Assembly (NCBI GenBank): GCA_947474005.1
Contig: CANJHI010000001.1
Span: forward strand, 1-64,000
DNA: 64,000 nt
DNA from: Alphaproteobacteria bacterium
GTDB taxonomy: Bacteria > Pseudomonadota > Alphaproteobacteria > Reyranellales > Reyranellaceae
Direction of reading: 5' to 3'
Shown: one piece after another, positions 43,910 through 54,215 of the stretch
Position numbering within the stretch: position 1 is the stretch's first letter
How the letters are laid out: the number at the start of each line of letters is the position of its first letter
Translations under genes and position numbers: made by a program
Notes under the pieces: model-generated
Seen by the model: the letters and a program-made list of their open reading frames with translations, nothing else
Databases searched by the model: none
Told to the model about the DNA's origin: nothing

Positions 43910-44621
43910 TGAAGGTCGCTTCGTCGGAAGCGAGGAAGAGGGCCGCATTGGCGACATCCTCCGACCGGCCGAGGCGCGGTAGCGGCGTGCGGTCATTCGA
44001 GTAGTCGATCCAGCGCGGCTCGACTGCGCGGCCACCCTTGCCGGTGAGAATTTTGCCCGGCGCCACCGCGTTGCAGATAATGCTGTCGCGGCCGTAATCC
44101 GAGGCGATCTGGCGCGTGAGATAGACCACGGCCGACTTCGAGACGCCGTAGGAGAAATCCTCGGGCGAGGAGATCATCCCGTGCTGGGAGGAGATGTTGA
44201 CGATGCGCCCGCGCGCCTCGTTGCGGATCTCCTGCGTCAGCATGCGGCGCACGGCGGCGCGGCACATCAGGAAGACGCCGGTGACGTTCACCTCCATCAC
44301 CCGGTTCCATTCGTCGAGGCTGGTGTCGGTGAGCTTCTTGCCGCTGCGGATGACGGCGTCGTTGACCACGATGTCGAGCCGGCCGGTCGGCAGCGCGGCC
44401 CGTCGCACGGCCTCGTCGACATCCTTCTCGTTCGAGACGTCACCCTGGAAGAACGGCACGTCCAGGATCTTGTGCGTGGGCTCGCCGCCCTCGACCACCG
44501 CCTCGGTGATGTCCATCAGCAGGAGTGCGGCACCTTCGGCACGGAACCGGGTCGCAATGGCCCGGCCGATGCCCGAGGAGGCGCCGGTAATGAGAGCAGT
44601 CTTCCCGGCGAGCCGTTTCAT
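43863..44621 (-). CDS. Short-chain dehydrogenase/reductase (SDR) 1
   Basis: 252 residues, classical SDR. Cofactor motif TALITGASSGIGRAIATRF (TGxxxGIG) at the N terminus, NDAVIRSG in place of the NNAG stretch, catalytic Ser in IVNISSQHG, YGVSKSAVV with the Tyr-x-x-x-Lys pair, and C-terminal SDEATFITGENLMVDGGWMAN. Substrate unknown. End of the ten-gene minus-strand unit; 9 bases after the preceding SDR gene. Confidence 0.9.
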   Translation of the reverse strand: MKRLAGKTALITGASSGIGRAIATRFRAEGAALLLMDITEAVVEGGEPTHKILDVPFFQGDVSNEKDVDEAVRRAALPTGRLDIVVNDAVIRSGKKLTDTSLDEWNRVMEVNVTGVFLMCRAAVRRMLTQEIRNEARGRIVNISSQHGMISSPEDFSYGVSKSAVVYLTRQIASDYGRDSIICNAVAPGKILTGKGGRAVEPRWIDYSNDRTPLPRLGRSEDVANAALFLASDEATFITGENLMVDGGWMAN

Positions 44622-44630
44622 CGCCCGGCG

Positions 44631-45431
44631 TCAGCCTCGACGCACACTCGCGCCGCCGTCTACCGGCAAGGTGACGCCCGTGATGAAGCTCGCCTCGTCG
44701 GAAGCTAGGAAGAGCGCGGCGTTGGCCACGTCCCAGCCGGTGCCCATCTTCTTGCCCAGCGGCACCTTGGAATCACGCTCGGCTTCGACCTCGGCGCGCG
44801 TCTTCTTGAAGGTGCGGGCCCGCGTGTCGACGGCCATTGGTGTGTTCATCAGGCCGGGCAGGATGACGTTGGCGCGGATGCCGTACTCGGCGTTCTGGTA
44901 GGCGAGCTGCTCGGTGAAGGACACCATCGCCGCCTTGGTCGCCTTGTAGGCGACGTAGGGATAGGTGGTGATCACCGCCATCGAGGAGATGTTGATGATG
45001 GCGCCGCTCTTCTGGGCGCGCATGATCGGGATCACGTGCTTGGCGGCCAGGATGCAGCTTTTCAGGTTGATCGCCACGCAGCGGTCGAACGCTTCCTCGG
45101 TGATCTCGAGCAGCTCGGCGTCGCCGCCCGAGAGGCTGACGCCGACGTTGTTGTGCAGGATGTCGATGCGGCCCCAGCGGCTATGCGCATCGGCCACCAT
45201 GGCCTTGATCTCGGCCTCCTTGGTGACGTCGGCCTTGAAGGCCATCGCCGTGCCCTGGTTGGCACCGATCATCTCGACCGTTTCCTGGGCCGATTTGAGA
45301 TTGTGATCGACGCACAGGACCTTGGCGCCTTCACGCGCGAAGGTGAGGGCCGTGGCGCGGCCGTTGCCCATGCCCTCGCCGGGACTTTGGCCGGCTCCGA
45401 CGACGATGGCGACGCGATCTTTGAGGCGCAT
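44631..45431 (-). CDS. Short-chain dehydrogenase/reductase (SDR) 2
   Basis: 266 residues. Cofactor region VAIVVGAGQSPGEGMGNGRATALTF is an extended, unusual variant of TGxxxGIG; catalytic Ser in IINISSMAV and Tyr-x-x-x-Lys in YVAYKATKAAM; NNVG substitutes for NNAG. C-terminal SFITGVTLPVDGGASVRRG. Shares the GDGIGNGRA/GEGMGNGRA signature with SDR 3, so those two are closer to each other than to SDR 1. Starts 1 base after the CMD protein gene; GGAGT within that gene's end acts as ribosome site. Confidence 0.9.
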   Translation of the reverse strand: MRLKDRVAIVVGAGQSPGEGMGNGRATALTFAREGAKVLCVDHNLKSAQETVEMIGANQGTAMAFKADVTKEAEIKAMVADAHSRWGRIDILHNNVGVSLSGGDAELLEITEEAFDRCVAINLKSCILAAKHVIPIMRAQKSGAIINISSMAVITTYPYVAYKATKAAMVSFTEQLAYQNAEYGIRANVILPGLMNTPMAVDTRARTFKKTRAEVEAERDSKVPLGKKMGTGWDVANAALFLASDEASFITGVTLPVDGGASVRRG

Positions 45432-45432
45432 G

Positions 45433-45987
45433 TCAGCTTACTCCCGGAATCGGATACTGCTTCAGGACTTCCTTGTAGTAGGGCTCGTTGTCCATCTTCA
45501 TGGTCGCGAGCACGCGTACGACCGCGCAATAGAAGGCGATGGTGAGCACGAGATCGGTCATATGCTCATTGCTGAGGTCCTTCTTGATCTCGGCAAAGGT
45601 TTCATCGGACATGGACAGGTCTCGAACCATCTCGCGCGCCCCTTTCAGGATCGCGCGAGCGAGAGGCTCCAGCTTGGACGGCTTGCCCTCGGTCTCAAGG
45701 AAGAGGTTCTGGATGTCCTCGTCGGTGACGCCGAATTCCTTGCCGATCTTCACGTGGTGCGTGAACTCGTATTCCGACTTCTCCATCCAGCCGACCTGCA
45801 GGATGGCGAGCTCGCGCAGCCTCGAATCGAGCGTGCTCTTGTTGCGGATGTAGCCGCCGATACCATGGAAGGCACGCGCCATGCCGGGCGAATTGACGAG
45901 CAAACGCGTGAGATTGATCGGCCGCTTCAGAAGTTCCTTGTGTTCGGGCGGAAGCTGATCGACATCGAGATAGGGCAGGCGGGCCAT
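45433..45987 (-). CDS. Carboxymuconolactone-decarboxylase-family protein
   Basis: 184 residues, CMD/AhpD superfamily, all-helical. SRLRELAILQVGWMEKSEYEFTHHVKIGKEFGVTDEDIQNLF is the core; the usual Cys-x-x-Cys redox pair is replaced by Lys-Ser-Glu-Tyr-Glu, so a thiol peroxidase function is unlikely and a lyase or decarboxylase role is more plausible. Sits tightly between SDR 3 and SDR 2, so part of the same catabolic unit. Substrate unknown. Confidence 0.85.
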   Translation of the reverse strand: MARLPYLDVDQLPPEHKELLKRPINLTRLLVNSPGMARAFHGIGGYIRNKSTLDSRLRELAILQVGWMEKSEYEFTHHVKIGKEFGVTDEDIQNLFLETEGKPSKLEPLARAILKGAREMVRDLSMSDETFAEIKKDLSNEHMTDLVLTIAFYCAVVRVLATMKMDNEPYYKEVLKQYPIPGVS

Positions 45988-46000
45988 CTTGTTCGTCTCC

Positions 46001-46816
46001 TCACTGAGCGGCTGAATCGCGTTCCGGGCCCTGCAGCGTGACGCCGCCGTCGACCACCAGCACGTGGCCGGTGATGTAGCGGGCGTGGTTGCTCAGCAGG
46101 AATCGCACGGCATGGCCGATATCCCAGCCGGTGCCTTCGATCTTGAGTACCGAGGCCTTGGCGCGTTGGGCGCGGTTGGCTTCGCTCATGCCGTTGCCGC
46201 GATTGACCATCGGCGTGTACATCGGGCCGGGGCAGATGCAGTTGACCCGGATATGGTCCTTGCCGTGATCGACCGCCATCGCCTGGGTAAGGCCGATGAC
46301 GGCGGCCTTGGAGACCGTGTAGGTGGTGAGGCCGCGTGGCCTGAGGGCCGAGATCGACGAGATATTGACGATGGCGCCGCCCTTGGCGGTCTTGATCATG
46401 GCCGGGATGGCATGCTTTGAGAGCAGGAACATCGTCTCGACGTTCACCTGCATCACGCGCCGATATTCCTCGGGCTTTTCGTCGACCACGCTGGCGCGGC
46501 TGCCGATGCCGACGTTGTTGTCGAGGAAGTCGAGCCGGCCCCAGCGGTCGACCGCGGCATCGACCAGCCGCTTGCATTCGGCTTCCTGGGTGACGTCGCC
46601 GGCATGCGCCGCCGCCGTGCCGCCCTCGGCCTTGATCATCTCGGCCGTGCGCTCGGCGAGTTTCAGATCGAGGTCGGCCACCAGCACCTTGGCGCCGCCG
46701 CGCGCCAGCAGGATCGCCGCCGCGCGGCCGTTGCCGATACCGTCGCCCACCGCGCCGCCGCCGGAAATGATCGCTACCTTGCCGGACAGGCCGGCATCGT
46801 CCTCGGGACCCTTCAT
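46001..46816 (-). CDS. Short-chain dehydrogenase/reductase (SDR) 3
   Basis: 271 residues. GKVAIISGGGAVGDGIGNGRAAAILLARGG is a glycine-rich cofactor motif like that of SDR 2. DNNVGIGSRASVV, IVNISSISALRPRG with Ser, and YTVSKAAVIGLTQ with Tyr-x-x-x-Lys form the active site. C-terminal HARYITGHVLVVDGGVTLQG. The track's 384-residue ORF continues upstream into the SMP-30 gene in another frame; ATG at 46816 follows GGAGAATGAG. 13 bases upstream of CMD. Confidence 0.9.
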   Translation of the reverse strand: MKGPEDDAGLSGKVAIISGGGAVGDGIGNGRAAAILLARGGAKVLVADLDLKLAERTAEMIKAEGGTAAAHAGDVTQEAECKRLVDAAVDRWGRLDFLDNNVGIGSRASVVDEKPEEYRRVMQVNVETMFLLSKHAIPAMIKTAKGGAIVNISSISALRPRGLTTYTVSKAAVIGLTQAMAVDHGKDHIRVNCICPGPMYTPMVNRGNGMSEANRAQRAKASVLKIEGTGWDIGHAVRFLLSNHARYITGHVLVVDGGVTLQGPERDSAAQ

Positions 46817-46826
46817 CTCATTCTCC

Positions 46827-47666
46827 TCATGGCAAACCAGCGCCCGGCACGTCGACTCGCATCGTCTCGATACGGCCTTCGAGCGTCTTGGCCGTGGTCG
46901 GCCCGCTTTTCGAATTGGTGACGACAAACAGGGTACGCCGGTCCTTGCCGCCCAGCATGCAGGCGTAGGCGCCGCGAGGTGCCAGATCGAGGCTGTGCGT
47001 GATCCTTCCGCCTTCGAGGACGCGCAGCACGCGGCGGCCGAACGGATCGCTGACCCAGATCGCCCCCTCTTCATCGAGGCAGATGCCGTCGGGGAAGCAG
47101 CCCTCGATGGTAGCCCAGGTTCGGCGATTGGAAAGCGTGCCGTCGGTCGCGACATCGAACGCCGTGAGGCGATGGGCGAAGGTCTCGCCCACGATCATGG
47201 TCTTGCCATCAGGCGTGATCACGGTGCCGTTGGGAAACAGGAGATCATCCGTCGCCTTGTGCACCGAGCCGTCGGGGTCGACACGAATCAGGCAGGTCGT
47301 GCGCTGGGCCTCGCCGGCATGCCGATCGAAGCCGAAGTTGCCGACATAGGCGCGGCCTGCTCCATCGACGATCATGTCGTTGCAGTGACCGGTCGCCAGC
47401 GATCCCAACTCGGCCTCGACCGAGAGCTTGCCGCCCGAGAAGCGCATCAGGCGGCGGTCGGTCATGCTCACGATCAGCATCGTTCCATCGGGCCGCCAGC
47501 CCAACCCCGATGGTTGACCCGGCACTTCCACGATCGTCTCCGCCTTGCCGCTCTCGTCGACGGTCCGGACCTGGTGAACGTAGAAGTCGGAGAAGTAGAG
47601 CCGGTTGTCCCGCCAGCGCGGCCCTTCGCCGAAGGAGAGGCCGGTGAGGAGGGGGGCGAGCTTCAT
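46827..47666 (-). CDS. SMP-30/gluconolactonase family protein
   Basis: 279 residues, cytosolic six-bladed beta-propeller. LSFGEGPRWRDNRLYFSDFYVHQVRTVDESG supplies the metal Glu (E of GEGPRW), PNGTVITPDGKTMIVGE supplies Asn, and FPDGICLDEEGAIWVSD supplies Asp, as in calcium or zinc-dependent lactonases. Distinct from the exported homologue at 6728. In the catabolic unit it may open a lactone made by one of the SDRs. Ribosome site GAGGAAGAGGCA. Confidence 0.9.
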   Translation of the reverse strand: MKLAPLLTGLSFGEGPRWRDNRLYFSDFYVHQVRTVDESGKAETIVEVPGQPSGLGWRPDGTMLIVSMTDRRLMRFSGGKLSVEAELGSLATGHCNDMIVDGAGRAYVGNFGFDRHAGEAQRTTCLIRVDPDGSVHKATDDLLFPNGTVITPDGKTMIVGETFAHRLTAFDVATDGTLSNRRTWATIEGCFPDGICLDEEGAIWVSDPFGRRVLRVLEGGRITHSLDLAPRGAYACMLGGKDRRTLFVVTNSKSGPTTAKTLEGRIETMRVDVPGAGLP

Positions 47667-47676
47667 TGCCTCTTCC

Positions 47677-48555
47677 TCACGTCACGGCATCCCAGTCGAT
47701 GCGGAAGCTGTCGCCGTGGGGCTTGATGTATCCCGCGTTGGCGCCAGGGAAGTGGGCGGGGCAGAGTAGCGCATTGGTCTCCACGCAATCCTCCAGCAGC
47801 TTGCGGCGGCTCCGGGCCGACATCTCCTGGTCCCAGCAGAACTGGCTCGACCAGTCGGGATGATAGACCTGGATCGGGTGATGCATGATGTCGCCCGAGA
47901 AACAGGCCTGTTTGCCACCGTCCTTCAGGTTGATGGCGATCGAGCCAGGCGTGTGGCCGGGGTAATCTTTTATGGTGAGCAGCGGATCGGGCTGGTGGTC
48001 GCTTTCGATCATGACGGCCTTGCCGGCCTCGACAATCGGCAGCACCGAATCGTCGAACGAGCCGTCGTTGACGCCGTCCTTGGTCTTGCGCTCGTTCTCC
48101 CAGTGCGCGTACTCGCGCTTGGCGAAGAGGTAGCGGGCGTTGGGAAAGGTCGGCACCCAGCGGCCATTCTCGAGCTTGGTGTTCCAGCCCACGTGATCGA
48201 CATGCAGGTGCGTGCACATCACGAAGTCGACCGACTCGGGCGGACAGCCGCAAGCCTTCAGGCGATTGAGGAATGGCGTGTCGAGCTTGTTCCAGGCCGC
48301 GTTGTGGCGCTGCTTGTCGTTGCCGAGGCAGGTATCGATCAGGATGGTGTGACGGCCGGTCTTCACGACCCAGGTGTGCACCGAGCCGACGAGGCGGTCG
48401 GAGCCTGCCTCCACATGATCGGGCACCATCCAGCCCTTCTGGGCGTCGAAGGCCTGCTGGTCGAACTTGGGAAACATGCGGTTGGGCCGAAAGCCCGCGG
48501 CGCAGAGCTCCTCGACTTTCTCGATGGTGGCGCCACCGATCTTGCGAACCGTCAT
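47677..48555 (-). CDS. Metallo-beta-lactamase-fold hydrolase 1
   Basis: 292 residues. MBL fold with metal motif MCTHLHVDHVGWNT (HxHxDH), DYPGHTPGSIAI and CFSGDIMHHPIQ supplying the remaining ligands, and a C-terminal AHFPG. The family includes quorum-lactone, phosphodiester and sulfur-linked hydrolases. The track's 404-residue frame runs on upstream inside the dehydrogenase gene; ATG at 48555 follows GGGGGAAGCGCC. Next to a glutathione-dependent formaldehyde dehydrogenase, an S-thioester hydrolase role is possible but unproven. Confidence 0.88.
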   Translation of the reverse strand: MTVRKIGGATIEKVEELCAAGFRPNRMFPKFDQQAFDAQKGWMVPDHVEAGSDRLVGSVHTWVVKTGRHTILIDTCLGNDKQRHNAAWNKLDTPFLNRLKACGCPPESVDFVMCTHLHVDHVGWNTKLENGRWVPTFPNARYLFAKREYAHWENERKTKDGVNDGSFDDSVLPIVEAGKAVMIESDHQPDPLLTIKDYPGHTPGSIAINLKDGGKQACFSGDIMHHPIQVYHPDWSSQFCWDQEMSARSRRKLLEDCVETNALLCPAHFPGANAGYIKPHGDSFRIDWDAVT

Positions 48556-48566
48556 GGCGCTTCCCC

Positions 48567-49679
<1,113 letters not shown>

Positions 49680-49736
49680 GCGAACATTCCCCCGACTTTA
49701 GAAGCGGGGAGCCTAGAGCAGGGAAGCGGCTTCAGT

Positions 49737-50717
49737 CTATGCCGCGACTGACTTGGCCAGCATACGTGCCATTTCAGACTTCGCCTCGCGGTACTGCTGG
49801 ACCAGGCGGCGGCAGAGTTCTGCGGCGGCGGGGATGTCCTCGATGTTCCCGACGCCGTGGCCCGCCGTATAAATGTCCTTCCAGCGCTTCTTGTTCTCCT
49901 GCGCCGCCACGATCTTGCCGGGTAGGGTCGTCCGCAGCACGTCGAGGTCGACGCCGGCTGCCAGCAGGCTCGGCGTCAGCCAGTTGGCCGGCGCGCCGTC
50001 GATCGAGGCCGTAAGGAAGACGTCAGTCGCACGCGTCGCCAGGATCATGTCCTTGTGCGCGGCGGCGGCCATCGCTTCCCGGGTGGCGATGAAGCGCGTG
50101 CCGATGTAGGCGAGATCGGCGCCCATCGCCTCGGCCGCCAGCACGTCGCGGCCGGTGGTCTGGCCGCCCGCCAGCACGATGGCGAAGTGATCGCCCAGTT
50201 GGCGCACCTCGTTCATCAGGGCGAAGGGATTGATCGTGCCGGTATGGCCGCCGGCGCCGCCCGCCACGGCGATCACGCCGTCGACCTCGGCCTCCAGCGC
50301 CTTTTCGGCGTGACGGCGGTTGGCGATGTCATGCAGCGCCACCGCACCCCAGCCATGGATACGTTTTATGGCGTCGCCCGGCGCGCCTTTGGACGTCAGC
50401 ACCACCGGGACCTTGTACTTCTCGACCAACTCCAGATCGCCGGGGTAGCGTGGGTTGGAGGCGTGGACGACCAGGTTCACTGCCCAGGGCGCGGGCTTCT
50501 TGCCCGAGTCTTCCAGGCGCTTCATGCCTGCCTGCATCTCGTCGAGCCAGGCCTGGAACTCCTCGCGGCTGCGTGTGCCGTGGGCGGGGAAGCTGCCCAT
50601 GATCCCTTCGGCACAGCAGGCGAGCGTGAGCGCGGGGTTGGACACCAGGAACATGGGAGCGGCGATGGCGGGAATCGCCATGCGCTCCATCAACTTCTTT
50701 ACTTCAGCGCGTGCCAT
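49737..50717 (-). CDS. Nitronate monooxygenase-like flavoprotein
   Basis: 326 residues, FMN TIM barrel of the 2-nitropropane dioxygenase family. IPAIAAPMFLVSNPALTLACCAEGIMGSFPAHGT, AVNLVVHASNPRYPGDLELVEKYKVPVVLTSKG, VIAVAGGAGGHTGTINPFALMNEVRQ (GGxGGH) and LAYIGTRFIATREAMAAAAHKDM are present. Oxidises alkyl nitronates; some members are enoyl-type reductases. Starts 3 bases after the upstream CoA-transferase stop. Confidence 0.9.
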   Translation of the reverse strand: MARAEVKKLMERMAIPAIAAPMFLVSNPALTLACCAEGIMGSFPAHGTRSREEFQAWLDEMQAGMKRLEDSGKKPAPWAVNLVVHASNPRYPGDLELVEKYKVPVVLTSKGAPGDAIKRIHGWGAVALHDIANRRHAEKALEAEVDGVIAVAGGAGGHTGTINPFALMNEVRQLGDHFAIVLAGGQTTGRDVLAAEAMGADLAYIGTRFIATREAMAAAAHKDMILATRATDVFLTASIDGAPANWLTPSLLAAGVDLDVLRTTLPGKIVAAQENKKRWKDIYTAGHGVGNIEDIPAAAELCRRLVQQYREAKSEMARMLAKSVAA

Positions 50718-50720
50718 GGC

Positions 50721-51848
50721 TCAGACATCCCCAATAGTGGGCATCGTCGAGGTGACGCCTGCCTCTGCCAATTTCTTCAACTGCGCATCGTCGTAGCCCA
50801 GCAATTCGCGCAGCACCTCGCTCGTGTGCTGGCCCAGGTCGGGCCCGGGACGTTCGATGCTGATGCCTTTGCCGCTGAGACGATAGGGCAGGCCTTTGAC
50901 CAGGCCACCGCGCTCATCGCGCACGAGCGTGACGCCCTGCAGTGCCGTGTTGCCTAAAAGGTCGTTGCCGTCGTTGCAGGGCGCGGCGGCGATGCCGCGC
51001 GCCAGAAGGGCGGTGACGGCGGCGGTGCTGTCGAGGCTGGCGCAGAAGGCTGCGAGCGTGGCATCAGGTTGGTCGAGCGTGACGGCAATCCAGCGCCCGT
51101 CCTTGCAGCGATAGGCATCCTGCTGGGTCACGCCTTCTTCCCGGTTGCCGCGACGGCCGTTGGGTCGCGCGGGATCGGCCGAGGCGGCAAGGATCTCCTC
51201 GCCCAGGGTAAAGGACGCGACCTCGCGCTGGGAGAAATCGAGGAACGCGCCCTGGCCGGTGCGGCGCGCTTCCATGACGGCCGTGATCACGATGCCGGTG
51301 GCGAACAGCGACACGATCTGGTCGGGGTAGTTCACGTCCATGCCGGAGATGCGCGGCTCCTCGCCCTCGTAGCCGGTGAGCGAGGCGATGCCGGAGGTAG
51401 CGTCGAGCGTCGAGCCAAACGACACGTTCATGCGCTCCGGCCCTGTATCGCCCTGGCTCGAAATGGCGGCGAAGACGAGGCGCGGGTTGAGCGCGCTCAG
51501 GTCCTTGTAGCCGAGGCCCGCGCGATCGAGCACGCCGCGGCGAAAATTCTCGACCACGACATCGCAATGGGCCGCCAGCTCGCGGATGACGCGCTGACCT
51601 TCGGGCGCTTTCAGGTTGAGCGCCAGGCCGCGCTTGTTGCGGTTGGTGAAGCGGAACTGCGGCGAGCGGTTCCACCAACCATCCTCGTTGTCGGGCTTGC
51701 CGACGATGCGGAAGGGATCGAGGTAGGCCCCCGATTCGATCTTGATCACGTCGGCGCCGAGATCGGCCAGCATGGCCGAGGTATTGGCGCCGGCCGTCAG
51801 CAGGCCGAAGTCGAGGACGCGGACTCCAGTGAGTGGCCGCGCGCTCAT
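50721..51848 (-). CDS. CaiB/BaiF CoA-transferase, catalytic partner
   Basis: 375 residues. TGVRVLDFGLLTAGANTSAMLADLGADVIKIE is the family N terminus; CDVVVENFRRGVLDRAGLGYKDLSALNPRLVFAAIS follows; the active-site Asp is in VNYPDQIVSLFATGIVITAVMEARRTGQGAFLD. Ends SIERPGPDLGQHTSEVL. Its first four bases overlap the end of the second CoA-transferase gene (51845-51848), so the two are translationally coupled and may form a heterodimer. The track's 489-residue ORF is a run-on. Confidence 0.9.
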   Translation of the reverse strand: MSARPLTGVRVLDFGLLTAGANTSAMLADLGADVIKIESGAYLDPFRIVGKPDNEDGWWNRSPQFRFTNRNKRGLALNLKAPEGQRVIRELAAHCDVVVENFRRGVLDRAGLGYKDLSALNPRLVFAAISSQGDTGPERMNVSFGSTLDATSGIASLTGYEGEEPRISGMDVNYPDQIVSLFATGIVITAVMEARRTGQGAFLDFSQREVASFTLGEEILAASADPARPNGRRGNREEGVTQQDAYRCKDGRWIAVTLDQPDATLAAFCASLDSTAAVTALLARGIAAAPCNDGNDLLGNTALQGVTLVRDERGGLVKGLPYRLSGKGISIERPGPDLGQHTSEVLRELLGYDDAQLKKLAEAGVTSTMPTIGDV

Positions 51849-52939
51849 GCTGCTAGCTCCGGCGCGGGTCTCGGTGCAAATGACCGGCCGTTCCATTGCA
51901 CCGGCAGTTGCGGCAGGCGCAAGGTGCCCAGTGTCGGATGGTCCATGTCGGCGAGGAAGCCACGCGCGACATACTGTTCGGTCTGGAGCAGTTCCGCCGG
52001 CGAGAAGATCGGACCGAACGGCACGCCCTTGGCCTGCGCCGTCTTCTGGATCTCGGTGCGGGTCTTGCCGACGAACCACGGCGTGATGATCTCGTACAAC
52101 TCGGCGATGTTCTGGCGGCGCCCGGCACGGGTGCTGAATTTGGCATCGGCCAGCCGCGGATCGCCGATCAGGGTGCGCGTCGCCGGCCACTGCGTGACGG
52201 TGTAGACGACGGCCACATGGCCGTCGCGGCAGGGCACGATCTGGAACTCGGAAATTCTGCCCTCACGGCCGGGCGAGGCGCCGGCGGCATCGGCCCCGGA
52301 TACGGCCTTCCAGTTCACCCACTGCATCACTTCAGCCAGTGATACGCGGACATCAGGCGCCGTCTGGCCTGCATCACGGGCGGCCAGGGCGGCAGCAAGA
52401 CCGGTAAAGGCCGTGAGGCCGGCGGCGTAGGAAGCCTGATGGCCGCCCAGCCGCAGCGGCTTGCGCTCGGGTTCGCCCACCATGTGCAGCAGCCCGCCCA
52501 GCGCCAGGATGGCGAATTCGCTGACCGGCCGGGTAGCCGCGTTCATCTCGACCGAAAACGCTGCGATCTCGATCGGCGTCGCGCGCGAAGCGCGCAGCAG
52601 TGGCGCCGAGGCGGCCGGCTCCTCGAACAGCACGGCGTCGGCCTTGTCGAGCAGACCTTTCAGCGTGGCGCGGCCCGCGTCACTTGCGAGGTCGAGCACC
52701 AGCGAGCGCTTGGACGTGTTGAGGAACTGAAAGAGTGCGCTTTCGCCCTGCGGCAGGAATGGCGGTGCGCGGCGCACCGGATCGCCACCGGGCGGCTCGA
52801 TCTTGAGCACCGATGCGCCGAGATCGGCCGCGATCTTGGCGGCGAGAGAGGTCGACAGACGCAGGCAGAGCGGCACGTTTGCGTCATTCACTTCGAGGAT
52901 CGTGAAGCGTGCCAGCGGCAGGGCGGTATCGTTGCTCAT
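51845..52939 (-). CDS. CaiB/BaiF CoA-transferase-like partner lacking the catalytic Asp
   Basis: 364 residues. The fold is kept (PLCLRLSTSLAAKIAADLGASVLKIEPPGGDPVRRAPPFL) but the helix that normally begins with the catalytic Asp reads LRLGGHQASYAAGLTAFTGLAAALAARDAGQ, with Ser at the expected position. Likely a structural or substrate-binding subunit for the CoA-transferase it overlaps. First gene of the ten-gene unit; ATG at 52939 (MSNDTALPLARFTILEV) is used, not the track start at 53017. Divergent from the luciferase-like monooxygenase, 61 bases away. Confidence 0.85.
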   Translation of the reverse strand: MSNDTALPLARFTILEVNDANVPLCLRLSTSLAAKIAADLGASVLKIEPPGGDPVRRAPPFLPQGESALFQFLNTSKRSLVLDLASDAGRATLKGLLDKADAVLFEEPAASAPLLRASRATPIEIAAFSVEMNAATRPVSEFAILALGGLLHMVGEPERKPLRLGGHQASYAAGLTAFTGLAAALAARDAGQTAPDVRVSLAEVMQWVNWKAVSGADAAGASPGREGRISEFQIVPCRDGHVAVVYTVTQWPATRTLIGDPRLADAKFSTRAGRRQNIAELYEIITPWFVGKTRTEIQKTAQAKGVPFGPIFSPAELLQTEQYVARGFLADMDHPTLGTLRLPQLPVQWNGRSFAPRPAPELAA

Positions 52940-53000
52940 CTTCTGCGCATCGTGGCGTGTGCTACTGTGCCGGTCTACGGACGAATTTCGCGGGGACTTC

Positions 53001-54215
53001 ATGGCACAGACCGGCAATCACAAGGGGCTTACGTTCGGCATCTTCCTGGCGCCGTTCCATCGCGTCGGCGAGAACCCGACGCTGGGCATGGCGCGCGACA
53101 TGGAGCTGATCGAGTGGATCGACGAGCTGGGCTACGACGAGGCCTGGATCGGCGAGCATCATTCCGCCGGCTGGGAGACCATCGCCTCGCCAGAAATCTT
53201 CATCGGCGCCGCTATCGAGCGCACGCGCTACATCCGCCTCGGCTCGGGCGTGACCAGCCTGCCGTATCACCATCCGCTGATGGTCGCGAACCGCTTCGTG
53301 CAGCTCGACCACATGTCGCGCGGCCGCACGATGCTGGGCTGCGGCCCGGGGGCGCTGCCGTCCGACGCCTACATGATGGGGATCGAGCCTTCAACGCAGC
53401 GACCGCGCATGGAGGAGGCGCTGGCCGCCATCATGGCGCTGCTGAAGTGCGAGGAGCCGGTCACCATGAAGACCGACTGGTTCGAGTTGAAGGAGGCGCG
53501 CCTGCATCTGGCGCCCTACAGCTATCCGCATTTCCCGATCGCCTGCGCCAGTACCATCACGCCCTCGGGCATGATCGCTGCCGGCAAGCATGGGCTGGGT
53601 GTGCTCTCGATCGGCGCGGGCATTCCCGGCGGGCCTGAGATGCTGGGCAAGCAATGGGGTATCTACGAGGAGACCGCGGCCAAGCATGGCCACACGGCCG
53701 ACCGGTCCAAGTGGCGCGTGGTCGTGAACTGCCACGTTGCCGATGACGACGAGGAGGCGCTGCGCCAGGTCCACAAGGGCGAGCGCAATGAGACCATCAC
53801 CTATTTCGAGGACACGCTCGGCCGCCCGCCGGGCCGCGCCGACGATCCGCTGCGCGACGGCGTGAAGATGGGCACCACGCTCGTCGGTTCGCCCGACACC
53901 GTTGCCAAGGGCATCGAGCGGCTGCTCGGCTTCTCCAACGGCGGCTTCGGCGGTGTGCTGTTCCGCGCCAACGAATGGGCGACGCGCGAGCAGATCCTGC
54001 GCTCCTACGAACTCTTCGCGCGCTATGTGATGCCGCGCTTCCAGGGTTCGCTCGACACCATTGTCAACTCGAACCAGTGGGCCAAGGACAACCGCAAGGG
54101 CATCTTCGGGCCCAACGTCGCCGCCGTGAAGAAGGCCTTCACCGACGCCGGCCGCGAAGCGCCCGAGGAGTTCCGGTCCCGGACACCCGGTGCGCGCGAT
54201 GTTGCGGATGACTAA
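53001..54215 (+). CDS. Luciferase-like (LLM) flavin-dependent monooxygenase
   Basis: 404 residues. LLM-class TIM barrel: LTFGIFLAPFHRVGENPTLGMARDMELIEWIDELGYDEAWIGEHHSAGWETIASPEIFIGAAIERT, LPYHHPLMVANRFVQLDHMSRGRTMLGCGPGALPSDAYM. Uses FMNH2 from a partner reductase to oxidise an organic substrate; the substrate is unknown. Start ATG at 53001 follows GGGGACTTC; the track start at 52803 lies in the divergent gene. It may share regulation with the adjacent catabolic unit. Confidence 0.88.
   Translation: MAQTGNHKGLTFGIFLAPFHRVGENPTLGMARDMELIEWIDELGYDEAWIGEHHSAGWETIASPEIFIGAAIERTRYIRLGSGVTSLPYHHPLMVANRFVQLDHMSRGRTMLGCGPGALPSDAYMMGIEPSTQRPRMEEALAAIMALLKCEEPVTMKTDWFELKEARLHLAPYSYPHFPIACASTITPSGMIAAGKHGLGVLSIGAGIPGGPEMLGKQWGIYEETAAKHGHTADRSKWRVVVNCHVADDDEEALRQVHKGERNETITYFEDTLGRPPGRADDPLRDGVKMGTTLVGSPDTVAKGIERLLGFSNGGFGGVLFRANEWATREQILRSYELFARYVMPRFQGSLDTIVNSNQWAKDNRKGIFGPNVAAVKKAFTDAGREAPEEFRSRTPGARDVADD

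Noticed and set aside
43905-44621. Idea that the LysR and SDR genes share one control region
   Set aside because: They are convergent and overlap at their ends, so they cannot share a promoter; the LysR faces the phn operon at its other end.
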